From Pseudoxanthomonas sp. Root630 (GTDB taxonomy: Bacteria; Pseudomonadota; Gammaproteobacteria; Xanthomonadales; Xanthomonadaceae), in the NCBI RefSeq assembly GCF_001427585.1, contig NZ_LMGY01000016.1:62252-126251 (forward strand): DNA of 64,000 nucleotides, given 5' to 3'. The notes under the pieces were generated by a model that did not search any database, was not told the origin of the DNA, and was given only the letters and a program-made list of their open reading frames with translations. How positions within the stretch are numbered: the first letter of the stretch is position 1; every line of letters begins with the position of its first letter. A program made the position numbers and the translations under genes. Positions 46,572 through 52,786 of the stretch are shown here, piece by piece.

Positions 46572-47246
46572 ATGTCTGACCTTTCCGAACTCGAACAACT
46601 GCTGCAGAACAACCGCGACTGGGCCGCCCGCATCAAGCAGGAGGATCCCGGCTTCTTCAAGCGGCTGTCGCAGCAGCAATCCCCGCGCTACCTGTGGATC
46701 GGTTGTTCCGATTCGCGCGTGCCGGCCAACCAGATCCTCGGGCTGGACCCCGGCGAGGTCTTCGTTCACCGCAACATCGCCAACGTGATGTCGCACGGCG
46801 ACCTCAATGCATTGTCGGTGGTGCAGTTCGCGGTCGACATTCTGAAGGTCGAACACATCCTGCTGGTCGGCCACTACGGTTGCGGCGGCGTGCACGCGGC
46901 CATGACCGGCCTGCGCGTGGGGCTGGCCGACAACTGGCTGCGCCACGTGGCCGACGTGGCGATGAAGCACGCGGACCTGCTGGAACAGGTCGACACCGAA
47001 TCGCTGCGCCACGCGCGCCTGTGCGAACTCAACGTGATCGAGCAGGTCTTCAATGTCTGCCAGACTACGGTCGTCCAGGATGCCTGGGCGCGTGGGCAGC
47101 CACTCGCGATCCATGGCTGGGTCTACAGCCTGTTCGACGGCCGCGTGCGCGAGCTCGGCATGGACGTGGCCAGCGTGGATGGCATCCAGCCTGCCTACCA
47201 GCGCGCCCTCGCGAGCGTACCGCCCAAGGGCAAGCGCGATGAATGA
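46572..47246 (+). CDS. Beta-class carbonic anhydrase
   Basis: Interconverts CO2 and bicarbonate. 224 aa. The zinc ligands are Cys45, His101 and Cys104 (WIGCSDSRVPAN and VGHYGCGGVH), with the Asp47-Arg49 pair intact, so it should be active (Can/CynT type). It lies between the aldehyde dehydrogenase and RidA genes of the kynurenine cluster and overlaps RidA by 8 bp. ACMS decarboxylase and later steps release CO2, which could explain the linkage; this is inference. Confidence 0.93.
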   Translation: MSDLSELEQLLQNNRDWAARIKQEDPGFFKRLSQQQSPRYLWIGCSDSRVPANQILGLDPGEVFVHRNIANVMSHGDLNALSVVQFAVDILKVEHILLVGHYGCGGVHAAMTGLRVGLADNWLRHVADVAMKHADLLEQVDTESLRHARLCELNVIEQVFNVCQTTVVQDAWARGQPLAIHGWVYSLFDGRVRELGMDVASVDGIQPAYQRALASVPPKGKRDE

Positions 47247-47634
47247 CGTCGTCCAGGCGGGCGATGCGCCGAAGCCGGTCGGCCGCTACCCGCACGCGCG
47301 CCGCGTCGGCGACCTGTTGTTCCTGTCCGGGATCGGTCCGCGCGATCCGGCGACGAATGCGATTCCCGCCGGCATCGAAGCGCAGAGCCGCGCGGTGTTC
47401 GCCAACGTGCGCACGGTACTGGAGACCAGCGGCGCCCGCTGGGAGGATCTGGTGGACGTCACGGTCTACCTGACCGATATGGCAGGCGATTTCCCGGGTT
47501 ACAACCAGGTCTGGGCCGACCACTTCCCCGATGCCGCGGCCGCGCCCTGCCGCACCACGCTCGGCATCACCGCTCTGCCCACGCCGATCTCGATCGAACT
47601 GAAGTGCATCGCGCACCTGCCGGAGCGTCGCTGA
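47239..47634 (+). CDS. RidA-family protein, probable 2-aminomuconate deaminase
   Basis: 131-aa YjgF/RidA-fold protein. The conserved Arg is in [12 protein letters not shown] (Arg105), and [14 protein letters not shown] and [16 protein letters not shown] are typical. RidA proteins hydrolyse reactive enamines and imines. In the 2-nitrobenzoate / 3-hydroxyanthranilate pathway a RidA-type protein deaminates 2-aminomuconate to 4-oxalocrotonate. Position between the ALDH and the dioxygenase supports that role here. It overlaps carbonic anhydrase and lies 1 bp before the dioxygenase gene. Confidence 0.87.
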   Translation: MNDVVQAGDAPKPVGRYPHARRVGDLLFLSGIGPRDPATNAIPAGIEAQSRAVFANVRTVLETSGARWEDLVDVTVYLTDMAGDFPGYNQVWADHFPDAAAAPCRTTLGITALPTPISIELKCIAHLPERR

Positions 47635-47635
47635 C

Positions 47636-48184
47636 ATGCTGCCCAACCCGCTCAACCTGCAGGCCTGGATCGAGGAACACCGCCACCTGCTGAAGCCGCC
47701 CGTCGGCAACAAGGTCATCTACGCCGGCGACTTCATCGTGATGGTGGTGGGTGGCCCGAATGCCCGTACCGACTACCACTACGACGAAGGCCCGGAGTGG
47801 TTCTATCAGTTGGAAGGCGAGATGGTGTTGCGGATCCAGGAAGACGGCGCCCCGCGCGACATCCCGCTGCGCGCCGGCGAAATATTCCTGCTGCCACCGC
47901 GCGTGCCCCATTCGCCACAGCGCATGCCCGATTCCGTAGGCCTGGTCATCGAACGCAAGCGACTGCCGCACGAAGATGACGGCTTGTTGTGGTTCTGTGA
48001 GCGCTGCAACGCAAAGGTGTACGAAGAGTATTTCCACCTCAACGACATCGAGCAGGACTTTTTCAGGGTGTTCGAGGCCTTCTACCGCAACGACGAACTG
48101 CGCACCTGCAAGGCCTGCGGACACCTGAACCCCCGGCCGAGCCACTACGAGATGCAGGCGGACTCGCAGGCCGATATCACCTGA
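47636..48184 (+). CDS. nbaC: 3-hydroxyanthranilate 3,4-dioxygenase
   Basis: Cupin dioxygenase that opens the ring of 3-hydroxyanthranilate to 2-amino-3-carboxymuconate semialdehyde (ACMS). 182 aa, typical of bacterial enzymes. Catalytic Fe ligands are His48, Glu54 and His92, and substrate Arg44 and Arg96 are present. A C-terminal rubredoxin-like site has Cys121/Cys124 (WFCERCNAK) and Cys158/Cys161 (RTCKACGH). The product either cyclises to quinolinate (NAD synthesis) or is decarboxylated by the gene at 50025. Confidence 0.95.
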   Translation: MLPNPLNLQAWIEEHRHLLKPPVGNKVIYAGDFIVMVVGGPNARTDYHYDEGPEWFYQLEGEMVLRIQEDGAPRDIPLRAGEIFLLPPRVPHSPQRMPDSVGLVIERKRLPHEDDGLLWFCERCNAKVYEEYFHLNDIEQDFFRVFEAFYRNDELRTCKACGHLNPRPSHYEMQADSQADIT

Positions 48185-48208
48185 GTCCTCAAGGAGAGAG
48201 GTCATTCC

Positions 48209-48823
48209 ATGCACGTCTCGACTTGTCTCTTCATCGCGCTGTCTCTTCTGTCGGCAGCGCTCCCGGCAAACGCCCAGAATGCGGAGCTGGCGGCGATCCA
48301 CGATGCCGACCAGGCCGCACGTTCCACGCCTGCCGAGATCGATTGGACCGTCCTCCTTCCCGAAGACAGGCGTCGCCGCGAACGTGTGCAGGAACTCCTG
48401 AGTGCAGGCGAAGCCCGCGCCGCAATCGACTATTACCACGCGGCGATGGTCTTCCAGCACGGCGAAAACCTGGATGATTTCCGGCTTGCGCATGCCTTGT
48501 CGACCATCGCGATGTCCCTGGAACCGGAAGAAAAGCAGTATCGCTGGCTGACGGCGGCATCGTGGGACAGGATCATGGCCACGCAGCTCCAGCCGCAGTG
48601 GTATGGCACCCAGTTCCATTCCGATGACAAGGGGATGTTTCTGTACCCCGTTGCTGACGGTGTCGTCAGCGACGAGGACCGAAAGGCGATGCAAGTGCCT
48701 ACCCTGGCCGAGACGCGTGCACGGCTCGAAGAACTGGCCAAGATGAATGGCCAGACAGTGAATCCGGACCCACCGACCATCGAGGAACTGCGCAGGGCTA
48801 GACAAGCCTGGTCGAAGGACTAA
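48209..48823 (+). CDS. Exported hypothetical protein (weakly DUF6624-like)
   Basis: 204-aa protein with a Sec signal peptide (LFIALSLLSAALPANA). The body is helical. FQHGENLDDFRLAHALSTIA and the aromatic segment QPQWYGTQFHSDD resemble DUF6624 proteins, an assignment I hold weakly. AAGGAGAGAGG precedes the ATG, a stronger Shine-Dalgarno than its neighbours have. It interrupts the kynurenine cluster and has no obvious enzymatic role in it. Confidence 0.65.
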   Translation: MHVSTCLFIALSLLSAALPANAQNAELAAIHDADQAARSTPAEIDWTVLLPEDRRRRERVQELLSAGEARAAIDYYHAAMVFQHGENLDDFRLAHALSTIAMSLEPEEKQYRWLTAASWDRIMATQLQPQWYGTQFHSDDKGMFLYPVADGVVSDEDRKAMQVPTLAETRARLEELAKMNGQTVNPDPPTIEELRRARQAWSKD

Positions 48824-48870
48824 CGAGCTGCCGGCGGTCCGCGGATGCAGTGCTTGGCCCATACCGCAGC

Positions 48871-48899
48871 TTGCATCTGCCCAATCTGGGCATTATCGT
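48871..48899 (+). promoter_or_regulatory. Promoter of the wHTH-nucleotidyltransferase/HEPN module
   Basis: TTGCAT (48871-48876), 17-nt spacer, TATCGT (48894-48899). The predicted start is at about 48906-48907, on or next to the ATG at 48907, so the message should be leaderless. Two palindromic operators overlap it. Confidence 0.6.
48878..48892. promoter_or_regulatory. Palindromic operator O1
   Basis: TGCCCAATCTGGGCA, arms TGCCCA/TGGGCA, lies between the -35 and -10 boxes. Its centre is 21 bp from that of O2, two helical turns. Confidence 0.65.
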
Positions 48900-48913
48900 G
48901 CCCGATATGGGCA
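48899..48913. promoter_or_regulatory. Palindromic operator O2
   Basis: TGCCCGATATGGGCA, arms TGCCC/GGGCA, overlaps the last base of the -10 box, the predicted transcription start and the ATG at 48907. It shares the outer arms of O1 but differs in the centre. Confidence 0.65.
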
Positions 48914-49554
48914 TGAACGGCACCCCCAGATCCGGGAAAGTCAGCGAAGCAGCGGCGCGCTACGCCACCGCCAGTCTGTCGGGCGCCCTCTTCACCACCA
49001 CCCAGCAACGCGTGCTGGCCTGCCTGTTCGGCGAGTCCGGGCGCAGCTACGCGGTCAACGAACTGATCCAGGCGACGGGCGCCGGCAGCGGTGCGGTCCA
49101 GCGCGAACTGGCCCGTCTGGCCGGCAGCGGCTTGCTGACGGTCGAGCATGTCGGCAACCAGAAGCGCTACCGCGCCAATCCTGATGCCCCGATCCACGAC
49201 GAACTGGCCTCCATCGTCCGCAAGACCTTCGGCCTGGCTGAACCGCTGCGCGAAGCGCTGGCGCCGCTGGCCGACCGCATCGACGCCGCCTTCCTGTACG
49301 GCTCCATCGCCAAAGGCAGCGACACGGCACGCAGTGACATCGACCTCATGGTGATCGCTGACGACCTGGCCTATGCCGAGGTGATGCTGGCCCTGCATCC
49401 GGTGGCCGAACGGCTGGGCCGGCAGATCAACCCTACTGTGTACGCACGCAATGAATTGCGTAGCCGCCTCGACGCCGGCAACAGCTTCGTCACCCGCGTA
49501 CTGCAGCAGCCGCGCCACTGGCTGATCGGGAGCGACGATGACCTCGCCACTTGA
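48907..49554 (+). CDS. Winged-helix / minimal nucleotidyltransferase fusion (predicted antitoxin and autorepressor)
   Basis: 215-aa two-domain protein. Residues 24-95 form a winged helix (FTTTQQRVLACLFG, GAVQRELARLAGSGLLTV, GNQKRYRAN wing). Residues about 120-200 form a nucleotidyltransferase domain with FLYGSIAKGSDTARSDIDLMV, the GS-x-DxD active site (Ser133, Asp144, Asp146). Its pair with the overlapping HEPN gene matches MNT-HEPN toxin-antitoxin systems, in which the MNT protein modifies the HEPN toxin. The fused DNA-binding domain and twin operators indicate autorepression. Start chosen at 48907 from promoter position; ATG 48913 or GTG 48850 are possible. Confidence 0.83.
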   Translation: MGMNGTPRSGKVSEAAARYATASLSGALFTTTQQRVLACLFGESGRSYAVNELIQATGAGSGAVQRELARLAGSGLLTVEHVGNQKRYRANPDAPIHDELASIVRKTFGLAEPLREALAPLADRIDAAFLYGSIAKGSDTARSDIDLMVIADDLAYAEVMLALHPVAERLGRQINPTVYARNELRSRLDAGNSFVTRVLQQPRHWLIGSDDDLAT

Positions 49555-49945
49555 GAAGCTGGTCACCCACAGCGGCCCGCTCAGTGCTGAGCCGCCCGAC
49601 GAGAAGGAAACCGCCGGCTTGCTGCGCTCCGGACGGGCCCGGCTGGCGGATGCCCACAACGACGCGCTGTCGCTGGAAAGCCGCTTCGACCTGGCCTACA
49701 ACGCCGCCCATGCATTGAGTCTGGCGGCCTTGCGTCGTGCGGGCTACCGCGCGCGCCACCGCTATATCGTGTTCCAGGTGCTGCCGCACACGCTGCAGCT
49801 CGGGCCCGAGGTCTGGCGCGTGCTGGCCAAGGCGCACGACCTGCGCAACCTGGCCGAGTACGAAGGCCACGTGGACGTGGACAAGCGTCTGGTCAACGAC
49901 CTGATCGCCGCCTGCGAACGCGTCTCCGACGCGCTGGAACGATGA
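49538..49945 (+). CDS. HEPN-like protein (predicted toxin of the MNT-HEPN pair)
   Basis: 135-aa all-helical protein of the HEPN type. It overlaps the nucleotidyltransferase gene by 17 bp, with GGGAG before its ATG. FDLAYNAAHALSLAALRRAGYR and AKAHDLRNLAEYEGH fit the HEPN pattern; the usual Rx4-6H RNase motif is altered here (RNLAEYEGH), so catalytic activity is uncertain. HEPN toxins cut RNA and are silenced by AMP addition from the partner. Function is inferred from partner and fold pattern. Confidence 0.75.
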   Translation: MTSPLEKLVTHSGPLSAEPPDEKETAGLLRSGRARLADAHNDALSLESRFDLAYNAAHALSLAALRRAGYRARHRYIVFQVLPHTLQLGPEVWRVLAKAHDLRNLAEYEGHVDVDKRLVNDLIAACERVSDALER

Positions 49946-50012
49946 ACGCAGACGCCTCGCACGTTTCAGCTCCGTCGCGGCACTGCAGCGCGAATCCCCG
50001 GCAGGCAGCCCC

Positions 50013-50018
50013 TACAAT
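50013..50018 (+). promoter_or_regulatory. Candidate -10 box for a leaderless ACMS decarboxylase mRNA
   Basis: TACAAT followed by 6 nt and the ATG at 50025. No strong -35 and no Shine-Dalgarno. It would allow the downstream half of the kynurenine cluster to be expressed separately from the HEPN module. Confidence 0.45.
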
Positions 50019-50024
50019 CCGACG

Positions 50025-51035
50025 ATGCTGAAAATCGACACCCATGCGCACTTCCTGCCCCGCGACTGGCCCGACCTGGCCGCGAAGTACGGCGATTTGC
50101 GCTTCCCGGTGATCCACCACGGGGACGACGGCCGCCACCGCATCTACAAGGACGGCAAGTTCTTCCGCGAAATCTGGCCCAAGACTTGGGACCCGGAAGA
50201 ACGTATCGCCGACTACGCGCGGTTCGGCGTGCAGGTGCAGGTCATCAGCACGGTGCCGGTCATGTTCAGCTACTGGGCCAAGCCGCACCATGCGCTCGAG
50301 TTGCACCAGGCGCTCAACGACCACACTGCCGCGGCCTGCCGCGCTTATCCCCGTCACTACGCCGGGATCGGCACCGTGCCGCTGCAATCGCCGCGCCTGG
50401 CCGTGCAGGAGTTGGAACGCTGCATGGACCAGCTCGGCCTGCAGGGCGTGCAGATCGGCAGCCACGTCAACGACTGGAACCTGGACGCGCCCGAGCTGTT
50501 CGAGTTCTTCCAGGCAGCCAGCGAACTCGGCGCCGCCATCCTCGTGCACCCCTGGGACATGATGGGCGCCGCGTCGATGCCGAAGTACTGGCTGCCCTGG
50601 CTGGTCGGCATGCCGGCCGAACAGTCGCGTGCGGCCTGCTGCCTGATCTTCGGCGGCGTGCTGGAACGCCTGCCGGAGCTCAAGGTGTGCTTCGCGCATG
50701 GCGGCGGCAGCTTTCCCTACACCATCGGCCGCATCGAACACGGCTTCAACATGCGCCCGGACCTGGTCGCAACGGACAATCCACGCAACCCGCGCGATTA
50801 TCTCGGCCGCGTGTACTTCGACTCCTGGGTCGCCGACCCGCGTGCCCTGCACTACCTGCTGGACACCGTCGGCCACGACCGCGTGATGCTGGGCACCGAC
50901 TACCCGTTCCCGCTGGGCGAGCAGGAGCCCGGCGCCGGCATCGCCGCGCTCGGCCTCGATGAGGCCCGGCAGGCGCGCCTGTACCACGGTACGGCGCTCG
51001 AATGGCTGGGCCTGCCCGCTTCCCGTTTTTCATGA
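50025..51035 (+). CDS. 2-amino-3-carboxymuconate-6-semialdehyde decarboxylase
   Basis: Zinc amidohydrolase-fold decarboxylase (ACMSD) that turns ACMS into 2-aminomuconate semialdehyde, steering carbon away from quinolinate. 336 aa. Metal ligands are His7 and His9 (DTHAHF), His175 (LVHPWDM) and Asp292 (LGTDYPFPLGE), with His225 in CFAHGGGSFPY as catalytic base; all match studied ACMSD. It follows the HEPN gene by 79 bp and precedes kynU. Together with the dioxygenase, ALDH and RidA it gives the lower kynurenine branch. Confidence 0.95.
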   Translation: MLKIDTHAHFLPRDWPDLAAKYGDLRFPVIHHGDDGRHRIYKDGKFFREIWPKTWDPEERIADYARFGVQVQVISTVPVMFSYWAKPHHALELHQALNDHTAAACRAYPRHYAGIGTVPLQSPRLAVQELERCMDQLGLQGVQIGSHVNDWNLDAPELFEFFQAASELGAAILVHPWDMMGAASMPKYWLPWLVGMPAEQSRAACCLIFGGVLERLPELKVCFAHGGGSFPYTIGRIEHGFNMRPDLVATDNPRNPRDYLGRVYFDSWVADPRALHYLLDTVGHDRVMLGTDYPFPLGEQEPGAGIAALGLDEARQARLYHGTALEWLGLPASRFS

Positions 51036-51093
51036 TCCCGTTTTCCGTCCCGGGGCTCCGCCACCGGCATCGTTCCGCCTGACCTGACTTTCC

Positions 51094-52368
51094 ATGACCG
51101 ACCCGCTGTCCCGCACCCACATCATCGCCCTGGACGCCGCCGACCCGCTGCGCGCGCTCCGCAACGAATTCCTGATCCCGCGCCACAAGCACAACGACCA
51201 GATCTACTTCTGCGGCAACTCGCTGGGCCTGCAGCCCCGAGGGGCGCGCGGGTACATCAACGAAGTGATGGACAAGTGGGCGAACGAAGCCGTCGAAGGC
51301 CACTTCACCGGCAACGCCCAATGGATGACCTACCACGAGCTGGTGCGCGAGCCGTTGGCGCGCCTGGTGGGCGCGCAGTCCGCGGAAGTGGTGGCGATGA
51401 ACACGCTCACCGCCAACTTGCACCTGATGATGGTCAGCTTCTACCGGCCGACCGCCGCGCGGCCGGCGATCCTGATGGAGGCGGGTGCGTTCCCGTCCGA
51501 CCGTCATGCCGTCGAATCCCAGATCCGCTTCCATGGTTTCGATCCAGCGACCGACCTGATCGAGATCACACCCGACCAGGCGGACGGCACCTTCTCGATG
51601 GCTGCCATCGAGCGTGCCATCACCGAACATGGCCCGCGCCTGGCGCTGGTGCTGTGGCCCGGCGTGCAATACCGCACCGGGCAGGCGTTTGATCTGGCGG
51701 AAATCGTCCGTTTGGGCCGGGCGCAGGGCGCCGTCGTCGGCTTCGACCTGGCGCACGCGGTCGGCAACCTGCCGCTGCAACTGCATGACAGCGGCGTCGA
51801 TTTCGCGGTGTGGTGCCACTACAAGTACCTCAACTCCGGGCCCGGTGCGGTCGCCGGCTGTTTCGTGCACGAGCGGCATGCCAACACCGACCGTCCGCGC
51901 TTTGCCGGCTGGTGGGGCCACGAGAAGAACACCCGCTTCCGGATGGCGCCGGACTTCGTGCCGACGCCAGGCGCCGAGGGCTGGCAGTTGAGCAACCCGC
52001 CGATCCTCGGGCTGGCGCCGTTGCGCGCGTCGCTGGAATTGTTCGACAAGGCCGGCGGCATGGACGCGATCCGCACGAAGTCCCTCAAGCTCACCGGTCT
52101 GCTGGAAGCGCTGATCCAGGCGCGGCTGTCCGATGTCCTGCAGATCGTCACGCCCGCGGACCCCACCCGGCGCGGCGCGCAGCTGTCGTTGCGCGTGATC
52201 GGCGGGCGCGAACGCGGGCGCGAGCTGTTCGACTACCTGTTGTCGGTCGGTACCGTCGGCGACTGGCGCGAACCGGACGTGATCCGCATTTCCCCTGCTC
52301 CGTTGTACAACCGCTTCATGGACGTCCATCGCTTCATCGAGGAAGTCGAGACGTGGCGCGGCTTCTGA
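51094..52368 (+). CDS. kynU: Kynureninase
   Basis: PLP enzyme that cleaves 3-hydroxykynurenine (or kynurenine) to 3-hydroxyanthranilate (or anthranilate) and alanine. 424 aa, full length. The PLP Lys is Lys244 in WCHYKYLNSGPGA. The cofactor-binding Asp is in VGFDLAHAVGN (Asp218), and IYFCGNSLGLQPRG is the family N-terminal motif. The 21-22 bp between its stop and the GIY-YIG element is all that remains of its downstream spacer before the insertion. Confidence 0.96.
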   Translation: MTDPLSRTHIIALDAADPLRALRNEFLIPRHKHNDQIYFCGNSLGLQPRGARGYINEVMDKWANEAVEGHFTGNAQWMTYHELVREPLARLVGAQSAEVVAMNTLTANLHLMMVSFYRPTAARPAILMEAGAFPSDRHAVESQIRFHGFDPATDLIEITPDQADGTFSMAAIERAITEHGPRLALVLWPGVQYRTGQAFDLAEIVRLGRAQGAVVGFDLAHAVGNLPLQLHDSGVDFAVWCHYKYLNSGPGAVAGCFVHERHANTDRPRFAGWWGHEKNTRFRMAPDFVPTPGAEGWQLSNPPILGLAPLRASLELFDKAGGMDAIRTKSLKLTGLLEALIQARLSDVLQIVTPADPTRRGAQLSLRVIGGRERGRELFDYLLSVGTVGDWREPDVIRISPAPLYNRFMDVHRFIEEVETWRGF

Positions 52369-52390
52369 TCAGATTCTGACGACCGGAGGC

Positions 52391-52424
52391 CGTCATTCCC
52401 GCGCAGGCGGGAACCCAGCGACTT
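52391..52424 (+). repeat. Left terminal repeat of the GIY-YIG element
   Basis: 34-bp repeat that starts CGTCATTCCCGCG, loops at CAG, closes with GCGGGA and ends ACCCAGCGACTT. It contains a 6-bp stem (TCCCGC/GCGGGA). The right-end copy is inverted and matches at 29 of 34 positions. Confidence 0.85.
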
Positions 52425-52444
52425 TTGCTGTACGACGGACGCTT

Positions 52445-52774
52445 ATGGAAAAGCAACCGGCAACCTACATCCTGGCGAACAGGCGCAATGGAACGCTCTA
52501 CATCGGCGTCACCAGCAATCTCGTCGGACGTATCTGGCAACATCGGAATCACGCAGTACCAGGCTTCACTCATCGTCACGATGTCATATGTCTGGTGTGG
52601 TACGAGTTGCATGAAACGATGGACAGTGCGATCACGAGAGAAATGCGGCTCAAGAAATGGAAAAGGGCATGGAAGATCAGGCTCATCGAGGAATCCAACC
52701 CTTACTGGAACGATCTCTGGCCTGACATCATCGGCCAGAGCCAAGTCACTGGGTCCCCGCTTTCGCGGGGATGA
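52445..52774 (+). CDS. Small GIY-YIG nuclease-domain protein
   Basis: 109-aa single-domain protein of the UvrC/YhbQ-like GIY-YIG superfamily. The two-strand motif is TYILANRRNGTLYIGVTS. The catalytic Arg is in NLVGRIWQHR (Arg28-29 region), and the metal-binding Glu is probably in REMRLKKWKRAWK. The last 10 codons and the stop are encoded by the right terminal repeat, so gene and repeat are one unit. Base composition is lower in GC than the neighbours, consistent with transfer. Function beyond DNA nicking by family cannot be stated. Confidence 0.85.
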   Translation: MEKQPATYILANRRNGTLYIGVTSNLVGRIWQHRNHAVPGFTHRHDVICLVWYELHETMDSAITREMRLKKWKRAWKIRLIEESNPYWNDLWPDIIGQSQVTGSPLSRG

Positions 52775-52776
52775 CG
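52743..52776 (-). repeat. Right terminal repeat of the GIY-YIG element
   Basis: Inverted copy of the left repeat, read on the minus strand as CGTCATCCCCGCG, AAA, GCGGGG, ACCCAGTGACTT. It holds the C-terminal codons and stop of the GIY-YIG gene and ends 10 bp before the start codon of the monooxygenase gene. Confidence 0.85.
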
Positions 52777-52786
52777 GATCAAGCCA

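Larger units (their letters stand above)
52391..52776 (+). mobile_element. 386-bp GIY-YIG gene element with inverted terminal repeats
   Basis: The element consists of a left repeat, a GIY-YIG endonuclease gene and an inverted right repeat, set between kynU and the monooxygenase gene. Changes between the two repeats are compensatory in the stem (T-A on the left, C-G on the right), so the hairpin rather than the sequence is preserved. No target duplication was recognised. Similar GIY-YIG genes flanked by palindromes are scattered in many proteobacteria; movement by this nuclease is inference. Confidence 0.7.

Noticed and set aside
48850-48906. GTG start at 48850 for the winged-helix nucleotidyltransferase
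   Set aside because: It would place the start codon upstream of the promoter and both operators; the 19 extra residues have no family features.
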